Positions 52,015-63,219 of a DNA stretch of 64,000 nucleotides are shown piece by piece. Within the stretch, counting starts at the first letter, position 1, and the number at the start of each line of letters is the position of its first letter. The position numbers and the translations under genes are program-made. The stretch is from Streptomyces tauricus (lineage in GTDB: Bacteria > Actinomycetota > Actinomycetes > Streptomycetales > Streptomycetaceae). Below the pieces are notes generated by a model that did no database searches, was not told the DNA's origin, and was given only the letters and a program-made list of their open reading frames with translations. The stretch is taken from positions 124,001 to 188,000 of the forward strand of contig NZ_BMVY01000014.1 in NCBI RefSeq assembly GCF_014650955.1, read 5' to 3'.

Positions 52015-52458
52015 TTAGAGCAGGCGCTTTGTCAGGGTGTACTCCGTGATCCCCGGGGGGTAGTCCGGGATCGCGCACACCACCTCGTAGCCCTGCTTCC
52101 GGTAGAAGTCCGGCGCCTGGAAGTCCCACGTCTCCAGGCGCACACCCCGGCACCCCCGCGACGAACGAGCCAGATTCTCCGCCCGGGACAGCAGGTGCGA
52201 ACCGAGTCCGGCTCCGCGGTGGCGTCCGTCGACCCAGAGATAGGCGACATGCAGCCAAGTCGCCCACGTGTGCCCCACCAACCCGCCCGCGACCGAGCCC
52301 CCCGCGTCCAACGCCCACACCTGGAGCGGAACTTCCCGTTCACCAGGGGTTCCGTGCAGAGAACGCAACTTCGGCGAAGCCGCGAGATTCGCCTCCCGTA
52401 GTCGAGACCGCAGGAATTGGCTACGCTCTTTGTCGACTTCTGTCTCAATACGAAACAT
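52015..52458 (-). CDS. GNAT-family N-acetyltransferase
   Basis: 147-residue GNAT enzyme, with HVAYLWVDGRHRGAGLGSHLLSRAENLARS (acetyl-CoA motif RGAGLG) and the usual ending DFYRKQGYEVV. Start placed at the ATG at 52458, preceded by GGTGAG; in-frame ATGs at 52470 and 52485 are alternatives. No partner gene suggests a substrate. It converges on galK across the palindrome. Confidence 0.82.
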   Translation of the reverse strand: MFRIETEVDKERSQFLRSRLREANLAASPKLRSLHGTPGEREVPLQVWALDAGGSVAGGLVGHTWATWLHVAYLWVDGRHRGAGLGSHLLSRAENLARSSRGCRGVRLETWDFQAPDFYRKQGYEVVCAIPDYPPGITEYTLTKRLL

Positions 52459-52529
52459 ACGGCTCACCATAAACGCGTCGGCCAATCAGTTCTGCAAATC
52501 ACCTTCCGCTCCTGCCGCACGGCCTTACT

Positions 52530-52566
52530 CTGATGAGCAGCACCGGTGGGGGCCGGTGCCGATCAG
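52530..52566 (+). promoter_or_regulatory. Hairpin in the leader of the LuxR gene
   Basis: CTGAT...GCACCGG pairs with CCGGTGC...ATCAG around a six-base loop, about 160 bases upstream of the LuxR start. It may be a leader structure or a terminator for an unseen small transcript. Confidence 0.4.
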
Positions 52567-52728
52567 GGGGCGAGACAGTCGGGTACGACGCCCGAAGTGG
52601 GGGTAGCAGTTTCAGCACGGCGGCGGCCGTGCGACTGCGGCACCCCGTTTTCCGGGCCGACAGGAGGCTCGGGAACACCTCGGGCGCCGTACCTGCGCCG
52701 GTCCGTCCCCCGACCAGTGGGGGTTTCT

Positions 52729-53496
52729 GTGGTTCGCATCCGTGTTCTGGTCGTCGACGACCATCGTATTTTCGCCGAGTCGCTCGCCGCCGCCCTGGCC
52801 GCCGAGCCCGATGTCGACGTCTCCGCGGCGGGCAGTGGCCCGGCCGCGCTGCGCTGCCTGGAGCGGGCGGTCGCCGAGGGTCGCAGGTTCGATGTGCTGC
52901 TCGTCGACGCCGACCTCGGTGGCAACGTGCCGGGGGTTCGCCCGGCCGTGCCCGTGCACGACAACAACGAAGAGGGCCTGGTCGACGGCATCTCGCTGGT
53001 GGCCGGCGTCCGTTCGGGCCAGCCCGGTGTCCGTACGGTCGTACTCGCCGAGAAGGACGATCCGCGTCGTGCGGCTCTCGCCCTCCAGGCGGGCGCCTCG
53101 GGCTGGGTGGCCAAGGACTGCTCGCTGTCCCGGCTGCTGACCGTCATCCGGGGGGTGTTGCGGGACGAGACCCATCTGCCGCCCGCCCTCCTCACCGGCG
53201 TGCTGCGTGAACTGACCGCCGCCCGCAAGCACCGCACCGAGAGCGAGCGGCTGGTGGAGTCGTTGACGCCGCGCGAGCGCGAGGTGCTGCGCTGCATGGT
53301 GGCCGGGCTGGGGCGCAAGGCGGTCGCCGAGCGGCTGTTCCTCTCCCCGCACACGGTCCGCACGCATATGCAGAACGTGCTGGGGAAGCTGGGCGTGCAC
53401 TCGACCCTCGCGGCCGTGGCGCTCGCCCGCCGGGCCGGGGTCGGTCCGGTGGACCTAGCCGGGGATGTTGTCGAACGGGGCGGTCAGCTGGCGTAG
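52729..53496 (+). CDS. LuxR-family orphan response regulator
   Basis: 255-residue regulator with a receiver domain holding Asp60 (FDVLLVDADL), the acidic pair VVDDHRI and the conserved Lys in VAKD. An unusual 20-residue insert (GNVPGVRPAVPVHDNNEEG) sits just after the phosphorylation site. A LuxR helix-turn-helix closes the protein (LTPREREVLRCMVAGLGRKAVAERLFLSPHTVRTHMQNVLGKLGV). The GTG at 52729 is taken because GGGGG lies before it; a GTG at 52717 is also possible. The gene's last 42 bases overlap the convergent marR gene. Confidence 0.85.
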   Translation: MVRIRVLVVDDHRIFAESLAAALAAEPDVDVSAAGSGPAALRCLERAVAEGRRFDVLLVDADLGGNVPGVRPAVPVHDNNEEGLVDGISLVAGVRSGQPGVRTVVLAEKDDPRRAALALQAGASGWVAKDCSLSRLLTVIRGVLRDETHLPPALLTGVLRELTAARKHRTESERLVESLTPREREVLRCMVAGLGRKAVAERLFLSPHTVRTHMQNVLGKLGVHSTLAAVALARRAGVGPVDLAGDVVERGGQLA

Positions 53497-53952
53497 CAGC
53501 CCGGCCAGTTCGCCGCGCTGGGCCCGGCTGAGTTCCGCGAGGATCGCCCGCTCCTGGTCGAGGAGTCCGGCGAGTGCCTGGTCGGCGCGGTCGCGGCCCT
53601 CCTCGGTGAGGCGCACGAGCACGCCCCGGCGGTCGCTGGGGTCGGGGAGCCGCTCGACCAGGCCCTTCTTCGCGAGCCGGTCGATACGGTTCGTCATCGT
53701 GCCCGAGGTGACGAGGGTCTGGGTGAGCAGCTGTCCGGGGGAGAGCTGGTACGGGGCTCCCGCGCGCCTCAGTGAGGTGAGCACGTCGAACTCCCAGGGC
53801 TCCAGGGCGTGCTCGGCGAACGCGATGCGCCGTGCGCGGTCCAGATGCCGCGCGAGCCTGCTCACACGGCTGAGTACTTCGAGTGGTTCCACGTCGAGGT
53901 CGGGGCGCTCCCGGCGCCATGCTGCGACCAGCCGATCGACCTCGTCCTCCAT
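53455..53952 (-). CDS. MarR-family regulator
   Basis: 165-residue MarR regulator with the winged helix in the middle (WEFDVLTSLRRAGAPYQLSPGQLLTQTLVTSGTMTNRIDRLAKKGLVERLPDPSDRRGVLVRLT, about 58-123). Start at the ATG at 53952, with TACACT seven bases upstream (leaderless), divergent from the methyltransferase. Two ATCTTGA/CTCTTGA direct repeats at about 53976-54009 lie in the shared promoter and may be its operator. Its 3' end overlaps the LuxR gene. Confidence 0.88.
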   Translation of the reverse strand: MEDEVDRLVAAWRRERPDLDVEPLEVLSRVSRLARHLDRARRIAFAEHALEPWEFDVLTSLRRAGAPYQLSPGQLLTQTLVTSGTMTNRIDRLAKKGLVERLPDPSDRRGVLVRLTEEGRDRADQALAGLLDQERAILAELSRAQRGELAGLLRQLTAPFDNIPG

Positions 53953-54070
53953 GGCGATCAGTGTAGTGGTTGTGTCGATGTGGAGTCTCTTGATGTGAAG
54001 TATCTTGACGACGAGAGAGTTGCGGTGTGAGGGTGGAGGTCGGCTCGTCCTGACTCCTAGGAGGCACCCG

Positions 54071-54889
54071 ATGTCCGCCACCACCACTCCCACCTGGGAT
54101 CCGGGGCAGTACCTGCGTCACGCCGGGCACCGCGCCCGGCCCTTCGCCGAGCTGCTCGGCCGCGTGCCCGCCCTGCCCGGCGAACCGGCCCGTATCGCCG
54201 ACCTGGGCTGCGGACCCGGCAACGTCACGGTCCAGCTCGTCGAGCGGTGGCCGGGCGCGTACGTCACCGGCTACGACAACTCCGCGGAGATGCTGGCCCG
54301 GACCGAGGAGCACGCGGGGCCGACAGCCGGTGGCGGTCGCCTGGACTTCGGCCACGCGGACCTCACGGAGTGGGCGCCCACGGAGACGTACGACCTGATC
54401 GTCTCGAACGCCGCGCTGCAGTGGGTGCCGGGGCATCTGGAGGCGTTCGGTTCCTGGCTCGACGCGGTGGCGCCGGGCGGCACGTTCGCCTTCCAGGTGC
54501 CGAACAACATCGACGCGCCCCTGCACACCCTGATGCGCGAACTCGCCGCCTCCGCCCGGTGGAAGGGCCGTCTCGCCGGAGTCCTTCGCGGCGAGGACTC
54601 CGTCCACGCGCCGCTCGTCTACCTGGACCGGCTGGCGCGGCTCGGATGCGAGGTGGATATGTGGGAGACGACCTACATGCAGCTTCTGCAGGGCGAGGAC
54701 GCCGTTCTCGACTGGTCCAAGGGGACCGGGATGCGGCCGGCTCTCACAGCTCTCGCCGACGACCCGGAAGCCGCGGACGCCTTCACCGCCGAGTACCGCG
54801 ACCTCCTCCGCGCCGCGTACCCGACGGCCCCGTACGGCACGGTCCTGCCGTTCCGGCGGCTGTTCGCGGTGGCGCGGAAGGCTGTGTGA
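54071..54889 (+). CDS. tam: Trans-aconitate 2-methyltransferase-like enzyme
   Basis: 272-residue class I AdoMet methyltransferase of the Tam group. It shows ADLGCGPGNVT (about 41-51), GYDNSAEMLART, DLIVSNAALQWV and the PGGTFAFQVPNN segment, followed by the Tam-typical DMWETTYMQLL. A strong AGGAGG site precedes the ATG at 54071; a longer frame from 54005 reads the marR promoter and is rejected. The true substrate may differ from trans-aconitate. The VOC gene follows after four bases. Confidence 0.85.
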   Translation: MSATTTPTWDPGQYLRHAGHRARPFAELLGRVPALPGEPARIADLGCGPGNVTVQLVERWPGAYVTGYDNSAEMLARTEEHAGPTAGGGRLDFGHADLTEWAPTETYDLIVSNAALQWVPGHLEAFGSWLDAVAPGGTFAFQVPNNIDAPLHTLMRELAASARWKGRLAGVLRGEDSVHAPLVYLDRLARLGCEVDMWETTYMQLLQGEDAVLDWSKGTGMRPALTALADDPEAADAFTAEYRDLLRAAYPTAPYGTVLPFRRLFAVARKAV

Positions 54890-54893
54890 GCGG

Positions 54894-55262
54894 ATGCTGA
54901 CGGCGGTGGATCACGTGCAGCTCGCCGCGCCGCCGGGGGCCGAGGAGGCGCTGCGCGCGTACTACGCCGGCGTCCTGGGAATGACGGAGATCCCCAAGCC
55001 GCCCGTGCTCGCGCGGCGCGGAGGCTGTTGGTTCAGCGCGGGAGCCGTGCAACTGCACCTGGGGATCGACCCCGACTTCCGCCCCGCGAAGAAGGCGCAC
55101 CCGGGGCTGCGGGTCACGGACATCGAGGCGTACGCGACCCGCCTCGCCGCCCGCGGGGCCCCGGTGACCTGGGACACCGAACTGCCGGGGCACCGCCGCT
55201 TCTACTCCGAGGACCCCGTGGGCAACCGGCTGGAGTTCCTGGAGCCCGCCCCCGGGGTGTAG
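54894..55262 (+). CDS. VOC-family (glyoxalase-like) protein
   Basis: 122-residue single-repeat vicinal-oxygen-chelate protein: VDHVQLAAP with a candidate metal His, YYAGVLGM, and the closing FYSEDPVGNRLEFLEP with a candidate metal Glu. It probably acts as a dimer. It overlaps nothing but follows tam by four bases, so it is in the same operon. The substrate is unknown; a metabolite of the methyltransferase is a guess. Confidence 0.85.
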   Translation: MLTAVDHVQLAAPPGAEEALRAYYAGVLGMTEIPKPPVLARRGGCWFSAGAVQLHLGIDPDFRPAKKAHPGLRVTDIEAYATRLAARGAPVTWDTELPGHRRFYSEDPVGNRLEFLEPAPGV

Positions 55263-55271
55263 CCCGCGGCG

Positions 55272-55943
55272 CTAGCTCTTGCGGCGCCCTATCAGCCGAG
55301 GCTTCGCCTCCAGGCCGTCCAAACCGTGCCAGGCCAGGTTGACCAGATGGGCCGCCACCTCCGCCTTCTTGGGGCGGCGGACGTCCAGCCACCACTGGCC
55401 GGTGAGGGCGACCATGCCCACCAGGGCCTGGGCGTAGAGGGGGGCCAGTTTGGGGTCGAAGCCCCGGCGCTTGAACTCGCGGCCCAGGATGTCCTCCACC
55501 TGCGTGGCGATGTCCGAGATCAGGGACGCGAAGCTGCCCGTCGACTGGGGGATGGGGGAGTCGCGGACCAGGATGCGGAAGCCGTCCGTGTACTCCTCGA
55601 TGTAGTCGAGGAGGGCGAACGCCGCCTGCTCGCACAGTTCGCGGGGGTGGCCTGCCGTGAGGGAGCTGGTCACGCCGTCCAGGAGGCGGCGCATCTCGCG
55701 GTCCACCACCACCGCGTACAGGCCCTCCTTGCCGCCGAAGTGCTCGTAGACGACCGGCTTGGAGACGCCTGCCTTCGCCGCGATCTCCTCCACCGACGTC
55801 GCCTCGAAGCCCTTCTGGGCGAAGAGGGTGCGGCCGATCTCCAGCAACTGGGCCCGCCGCTCCGCCCCGGTCATCCGGGTGCGGCGGGCGCGCCGCGGCT
55901 TTTCATTGCTGGGTGTGCTGGAGTCGGCCACGCCGTCAATCAT
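55272..55943 (-). CDS. TetR-family regulator of a fatty-acid desaturase
   Basis: 223-residue TetR regulator with the DNA-binding domain at about 24-70 (LEIGRTLFAQKGFEATSVEEIAAKAGVSKPVVYEHFGGKEGLY). Its ATG overlaps the stop of the desaturase gene (ATGA), so the two form an operon. Two palindromes in the desaturase promoter are likely its operators, giving negative feedback. The ligand is likely an acyl-CoA or fatty acid, as for DesT-type regulators, by analogy. Confidence 0.88.
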   Translation of the reverse strand: MIDGVADSSTPSNEKPRRARRTRMTGAERRAQLLEIGRTLFAQKGFEATSVEEIAAKAGVSKPVVYEHFGGKEGLYAVVVDREMRRLLDGVTSSLTAGHPRELCEQAAFALLDYIEEYTDGFRILVRDSPIPQSTGSFASLISDIATQVEDILGREFKRRGFDPKLAPLYAQALVGMVALTGQWWLDVRRPKKAEVAAHLVNLAWHGLDGLEAKPRLIGRRKS

Positions 55944-56950
55944 GCCGCCTCGGCAGTCTCCGCCTTGCGCCGAGCACCCTTTCCGTCCGGGTTCCGGCGG
56001 GAATCGATACGCGAGCGTGACGGCCAGCGCACGTCGTACGCCCAGCCGAAGCGCTCGAACCAGCGGATCAGCCGGGCCGAGGAGTCCACCTGGCCGCGCT
56101 CCACGCCGTGCCGCGCGGAGGTCGGGTCCGCGTGGTGCAGGTTGTGCCAGGACTCGCCGCAGGACAGGACGGCCAGCCACCACACGTTGCCCGAGCGGTC
56201 ACGTGACTTGAAGGGGCGCTTGCCCACCGCGTGGCAGATCGAGTTGATCGACCAGGTCACGTGGTGCAGCAGCGCCACCCGGACCAGGGAACCCCAGAAG
56301 AAGCCCGTGAACGCGCCCCACCAGGACATCGTGACCAGACCGCCGATCAGCGCGGGGAGCGCGATGGACAGGCCCGCCCAGAGAAGGAACTGACGGGAGA
56401 TCGTGCGCAGTGCCTTGTCCTTGATCAGGTCCGGTGCGTACTTCTCCTGCGGGGTCTGCTCCTCGTCGAACATCCAGGCGATGTGCGCCCACCACAGCCC
56501 CTTCAGCAGGGCCGGGACCGTCTCACCGAAGCGCCACGGCGAGTGGGGGTCGCCCTCGGCGTCGGAGAACTTGTGGTGCCTGCGGTGGTCGGCCACCCAG
56601 CGCACCAGCGGCCCCTCGACCGCCATGGAGCCGGCGATGGCGAGCGCGATGCGCAGCGGGCGCTTCGCCTTGAAGGAACCGTGCGTGAAGTACCGGTGGA
56701 ACCCGATCGTGATCCCGTGGCAGCCCAGGTAGTAGAAGAACACCAGCAGGCCGAGGTCCAGCCAGCTCACGCCCCAGCCCCAGGCCAGCGGAACGCACGC
56801 GAGGACTGCCAGGAACGGCACGATGATGAAGAGGAGAAGGGTGATCTGCTCGATCGAGCGCTTCTGCTCGCCGCCCAGCGTGGCGGAGGGGACGGGGGAG
56901 TCGTCGCGCGCCTTCGGGGCGTCATCGATCACGTCGGAACTTGTGGTCAT
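55940..56950 (-). CDS. Acyl-CoA desaturase (delta-9 type)
   Basis: 336-residue integral-membrane fatty-acid desaturase. The three His boxes are visible: HRYFTH (about 90-95), HRRHH (about 127-131) and HNLHH near the end. Four membrane helices surround them, and a basic Arg-rich C-terminus follows. Electron donor genes are not adjacent. The ATG at 56950 has GGGGAC before it; a longer frame (57112) is not used. It adjusts membrane fluidity, and its operon-mate TetR presumably senses acyl-CoA. Confidence 0.92.
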   Translation of the reverse strand: MTTSSDVIDDAPKARDDSPVPSATLGGEQKRSIEQITLLLFIIVPFLAVLACVPLAWGWGVSWLDLGLLVFFYYLGCHGITIGFHRYFTHGSFKAKRPLRIALAIAGSMAVEGPLVRWVADHRRHHKFSDAEGDPHSPWRFGETVPALLKGLWWAHIAWMFDEEQTPQEKYAPDLIKDKALRTISRQFLLWAGLSIALPALIGGLVTMSWWGAFTGFFWGSLVRVALLHHVTWSINSICHAVGKRPFKSRDRSGNVWWLAVLSCGESWHNLHHADPTSARHGVERGQVDSSARLIRWFERFGWAYDVRWPSRSRIDSRRNPDGKGARRKAETAEAA

Positions 56951-57025
56951 GGGGGCGTCCCCTGTGGGGTCGAGGAGGGTGAGTGTGGCCGGTAACCGCG
57001 TCCGTGGATAGCCGGAAACAGCGCC

Positions 57026-57055
57026 TACGGTTCCGTAACCTACGGCGTCGTAAGT
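57026..57055. promoter_or_regulatory. Two adjacent TetR-type palindromes before the desaturase
   Basis: TACGGTTCCGTA (57026-57037, perfect 5-bp arms around TT) is followed directly by ACCTACGGCGTCGTAAGT (57038-57055, arms with six of seven pairs). Both share CTACGG/CCGTA halves. They lie 76-105 bases upstream of the desaturase start. Confidence 0.65.
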
Positions 57056-57248
57056 ATGGCAGCGCGTTGCTCCGGGGCAAGAGCCCGAGAGACTGCGCGT
57101 CCGGATGGACACCTATCCTTGGTCTCGGTCGGACAGCGCGGTCCGCTCTGTTTCATTCCCGTATGCCCAGCCGCTGATGCGGCGCTTGCCGCCTCGGGCT
57201 GACGGGTTCCCCTCCAGACGAGCTTCAACACTGCAAGGAGCCGCACCT

Positions 57249-59981
<2,733 letters not shown>

Positions 59982-59994
59982 CCCGCGGAGACAC

Positions 59995-60037
59995 GGAAGG
60001 GGGCCGGGCGGCCGTCACGACCGCCCGGCCCCCTTCC
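59995..60037 (+). terminator. Terminator after ppc
   Basis: Perfect 17-bp stem GGAAGGGGGCCGGGCGG / CCGCCCGGCCCCCTTCC with a nine-base loop. Confidence 0.95.
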
Positions 60038-60071
60038 GCATGTCCGGAGCGCCATGTCCGGAGCGCCATGT

Positions 60072-60569
60072 CTAGAGCGCCAGGAACGCGGCCGTCACCA
60101 GCGTCAGGCCCGCGCCGCCGAGCACCCAGCCCAGCCGGGTCCTGCCCAGACCGCCCGCCACCACCACCGAGGCGAGCATCAGCGCGCCGCCCAGCGGCAC
60201 CCAGGCGTAGAGCAGACCGCCGGTGCCCGCGCGGACGACCTCGTCGGTGCCGGGCTTCACCACGACCGTGTACGTGCGGCCCTTCTCCACGGCCACCTCG
60301 CTGTCGAGGACGACCCGGTCCCGGGCGGTGGAACCCTGCGACGCGGGCCGGTACGAGCCCGTGCAGTGGTCGTCCGCGCACTGGGTGACCGTCATCGTGC
60401 CGCGTTCACGGCCCTTGGTGAGCATCACGTGCTGGGCGGTGCCCCAGGAGGCCCACACGCCCGCGATCAGGATCAGCACCGCGACCGTACCCATCGCCGC
60501 GAACTGCCCGAACCGCAGCGCCGTGGCCGCTTTCGGGCGGGAGGCGCGGGAATGGGAATGGGCGGGCAT
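60072..60569 (-). CDS. Membrane protein, unknown function
   Basis: 165-residue protein with a membrane helix at about 24-42, a 70-residue outer segment with two Cys close together (CADDHC, about 64-69), and two C-terminal helices (about 120-162). The outer segment is beta-rich (YTVVVKPGTDEVVRAG). A possible disulfide or metal site is CADDHC, which is not a known motif to me. AAGGAT lies before the ATG. It stands alone between ppc and pth. Confidence 0.72.
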   Translation of the reverse strand: MPAHSHSRASRPKAATALRFGQFAAMGTVAVLILIAGVWASWGTAQHVMLTKGRERGTMTVTQCADDHCTGSYRPASQGSTARDRVVLDSEVAVEKGRTYTVVVKPGTDEVVRAGTGGLLYAWVPLGGALMLASVVVAGGLGRTRLGWVLGGAGLTLVTAAFLAL

Positions 60570-60644
60570 GGCGGCGATCCTTGGCCATGGCCGTGCGGTC
60601 GGTCAACTCCGACGGGGCTCAGGCAGCGGTCGAGTACCGCAATG

Positions 60645-61256
60645 TCATGAGTTGTACGTCGACTGCGCCCGCTCCAGGCCCTCGATGACCAGGGCCTCCA
60701 CCGCGTCCGCGGCCCGGTCCACGAAGTAGTCCAGTTCCTTGCGCTCGGTCGAGGAGAAGTCCTTCAGTACGAAATCGGCCACCTGCATACGTCCCGGGGG
60801 GCGCCCGATGCCGAAGCGGACCCGGTGGTACTCCGGACCCATCGCCTTCGTCATCGACTTCAGGCCGTTGTGGCCGTTGTCGCCGCCGCCCAGCTTCAGC
60901 CGCAGCACGCCGTAGTCGATGTCCAGCTCGTCGTGGACGGCCACGATGTTGGCCGTCGGCACCTTGTAGAAGTCCCGCAGGCCCGTCACCGGGCCGCCCG
61001 ACAGGTTCATGTACGACATCGGCTTCGCCAGGATCACCCGGCGGTTCAGCGGACCGGGCGGGCCGATGCGGCCCTCGATCACCTGGGCCTGCGCCTTGCC
61101 CGCCCGCTTGAACTTGCCGCCGATCCGCCCGGCGAGAAGGTCGGCCACCATGAAGCCCACGTTGTGGCGGTTCATGGCGTACTCGGGGCCGGGGTTTCCG
61201 AGCCCCACGATCAGCCAGGGGGCGCCTGGTTCCGTGGTCACGTCCGTCACTCCCAT
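60645..61256 (-). CDS. pth: Peptidyl-tRNA hydrolase
   Basis: 203-residue Pth, which frees tRNA from prematurely released peptidyl-tRNA. Motifs: LIVGLGNPGPEYAMNRHNVGF (catalytic His in NRH), PMSYMNLSGGPV and VVHDELDID-type segment (catalytic Asp), GDNGHNGLKS. AAGGA lies before the ATG. Together with rplY/ctc, prs and glmU it forms the conserved pth-region cluster on the minus strand. Confidence 0.95.
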   Translation of the reverse strand: MGVTDVTTEPGAPWLIVGLGNPGPEYAMNRHNVGFMVADLLAGRIGGKFKRAGKAQAQVIEGRIGPPGPLNRRVILAKPMSYMNLSGGPVTGLRDFYKVPTANIVAVHDELDIDYGVLRLKLGGGDNGHNGLKSMTKAMGPEYHRVRFGIGRPPGRMQVADFVLKDFSSTERKELDYFVDRAADAVEALVIEGLERAQSTYNS

Positions 61257-61352
61257 GGGTCCTTGACCGGCTGCACCGGTGCGGTTCGGGGATACGCGTC
61301 GGCCGCCGCCCCCTCAGGAGCGGCGGCCGGCGAACAGTGATCCGGTGCGGGA

Positions 61353-61937
61353 TCAGGCCTCGGTGGACTCGGCGGCCGAGTCGTCCGCGGGCTCCTCCGA
61401 CTGGGCGGCCAGGACCTGCAGCACGACCGCGTCCTCGTCGATGGCCAGCGTGGTGCCCTCGGGCAGCGTGATGTCCTTCGCGAGGATGGACGCGCCGGCC
61501 TCAAGGCCCTCGATGGAGACGGTGACCGACTCGGGGATGTGCGTGGCCTCGGCCTCGACCGTCAGGGTGCTGAGGACGTGCTCCAGCAGGAACGCGCCGG
61601 GGGCCAGGTCGCCCTCGGTGTGCACGTAGACCTCGACGTTGACCTTCTCGCCGCTCTTCACGAGAAGCAGGTCGACGTGCTCCAGGAAGCCCTTGATGGC
61701 GTCACGCTGGACGGCCTTCGGGATCGCGAGCTGGGTCTTGCCCTCGATGTCCAGGGTCAGCAGGACGTTCGGGGTACGCAGGGCGAGCTGCAGCTCGTGG
61801 CCCGGCAGCGTGATGTGGACCGGCTCGCCACCGTGGCCGTACACGACGGCGGGAACCTTGTTCTCACGGCGGATGCGGCGCGCGGCGCCCTTGCCGAACT
61901 CGCTGCGGGACTCGGCGGCGATCTTGACCTCGGACAT
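61353..61937 (-). CDS. rplY: Ribosomal protein bL25 / general stress protein Ctc
   Basis: 194-residue bL25 of the two-domain TL5/Ctc type: an N-terminal 5S-rRNA-binding domain (SEFGKGAARRIRRENKVPAVVYGHGGEPVHI) and a C-terminal beta domain (LLEHVLSTLTVEAEATHIPESVTVSIEG), ending in an acidic tail. The ATG at 61937 follows GAGGAGTGAGC. Longer frame upstream rejected. Located upstream of pth on the same strand with a 96-base gap. Confidence 0.93.
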   Translation of the reverse strand: MSEVKIAAESRSEFGKGAARRIRRENKVPAVVYGHGGEPVHITLPGHELQLALRTPNVLLTLDIEGKTQLAIPKAVQRDAIKGFLEHVDLLLVKSGEKVNVEVYVHTEGDLAPGAFLLEHVLSTLTVEAEATHIPESVTVSIEGLEAGASILAKDITLPEGTTLAIDEDAVVLQVLAAQSEEPADDSAAESTEA

Positions 61938-62042
61938 GCTCACTCCTCGTAGTACAGGTAAGCCAGGGAAGGGAGTCACCCGGCCGAACCATCGGCCTGC
62001 TACGAAGAGCGCGTCGATAACGGACCGCCGCACCAAAGAGTG

Positions 62043-62091
62043 CGGCCTCCCTCGCCGAGCAACTGTGACAGCTTACGTCGCGGGGAGGCCG
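62043..62091 (-). promoter_or_regulatory. Hairpin between prs and rplY
   Basis: 9-bp arms CGGCCTCCC / GGGAGGCCG enclose a 30-base loop, just after prs. It may be a terminator or a processing site in the cluster. A second small stem (CGCAC/GTGCG) follows. Confidence 0.45.
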
Positions 62092-62121
62092 TACAAGAAA
62101 TCGATCTAGGTGGGCCTGTGA

Positions 62122-63093
62122 CTACTCGTCGAAGAGGCTCGTCACCGAGCCGTCCTCGAAGACCTCGCGGACCGCGTTCGCGATCGTCGGGGCGATCGAC
62201 AGGACCGTGATCTTGTCGAGCTCCAGCTCACCCGGGGTGGGCAGGGTGTCCGTGAAGACGAACTCGCTGACCTTCGAGTTCTTCAGACGGTCCGCCGCCG
62301 GACCCGACAGCACACCGTGCGTCGCGGTCACGATGACGTCCTCCGCGCCGTGCGCGAACAGCGCGTCCGCCGCGGCGCAGATCGTGCCACCGGTGTCGAT
62401 CATGTCGTCGACCAGGACGCAGACCCGGCCCTCGACATCACCGACGACCTCGTGCACGGTCACCTGGTTCGCGACGTCCTTGTCACGGCGCTTGTGGACG
62501 ATCGCCAGCGGGGCGCCGAGGCGGTCGCACCAGCGGTCGGCCACCCGCACCCGGCCGGCGTCCGGGGACACGACTGTGAGCTTCGAGCGGTCCACCTTGT
62601 GGCCCACGTAGTCCGCGAGCAGCGGGAGGGCGAACAGATGATCCACGGGACCGTCGAAGAAGCCCTGGATCTGGTCGGTGTGCAGATCGACCGTCAGGAG
62701 GCGGTCCGCACCGGCCGTCTTCATCATGTCGGCGACCAGACGCGCCGAGATCGGTTCACGCCCACGGTGCTTCTTGTCCTGGCGCGCGTAACCGTAGAAC
62801 GGCATGATCACGGTGATGCTCCGGGCGGAGGCCCGCTTCAGAGCGTCGATCATGATCAGCTGTTCCATGATCCACTTGTTGATCGGCGCGGTGTGGCTCT
62901 GGATCAGGAAGCAGTCGGCGCCGCGGGCCGACTCCTCGTAGCGGACGTAGATCTCACCGTTGGCGAAATCGAAGGCCTTCGTCGGAACGACCCCGACACC
63001 CAACTGGTGGGCGACCTCCTCGGCAAGCTCGGGGTGGGCGCGGCCGGAGAAGAACATCATCTTCTTCTCGCCGGTCGTCTTGATCCCGGTCAC
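62122..63093 (-). CDS. prs: Ribose-phosphate pyrophosphokinase (PRPP synthetase)
   Basis: 323-residue PRPP synthetase. It has the ATP/ribose-5-P motif YARQDKKHRGREPISARLVADM, VDLHTDQIQGFFD, and the PRPP loop VLVDDMIDTGGTICAAADAL. It makes PRPP for nucleotide, His and Trp synthesis. Start GTG at 63093 with GAGGAG upstream. The glmU gene lies upstream in the same direction with a 126-base gap, matching the actinobacterial glmU-prs order. Confidence 0.96.
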   Translation of the reverse strand: MTGIKTTGEKKMMFFSGRAHPELAEEVAHQLGVGVVPTKAFDFANGEIYVRYEESARGADCFLIQSHTAPINKWIMEQLIMIDALKRASARSITVIMPFYGYARQDKKHRGREPISARLVADMMKTAGADRLLTVDLHTDQIQGFFDGPVDHLFALPLLADYVGHKVDRSKLTVVSPDAGRVRVADRWCDRLGAPLAIVHKRRDKDVANQVTVHEVVGDVEGRVCVLVDDMIDTGGTICAAADALFAHGAEDVIVTATHGVLSGPAADRLKNSKVSEFVFTDTLPTPGELELDKITVLSIAPTIANAVREVFEDGSVTSLFDE

Positions 63094-63113
63094 AGCACTG
63101 TCTCCTCAGAGGT

Positions 63114-63169
63114 GTCTCAGCTGGATGTCGAGATGAGTTGAGTTCTCAGGCGCGGTCTCAGCTGGATGT
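63114..63169 (+). repeat. 15-bp direct repeats upstream of prs
   Basis: GTCTCAGCTGGATGT occurs at 63114-63128 and 63155-63169, exactly 41 bases apart, in the glmU-prs gap. Confidence 0.75.
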
Positions 63170-63219
63170 GCGGGTGTGCATCTATCACGGTAGCCCGAGT
63201 CAGACCCGACCTTTTCCGG

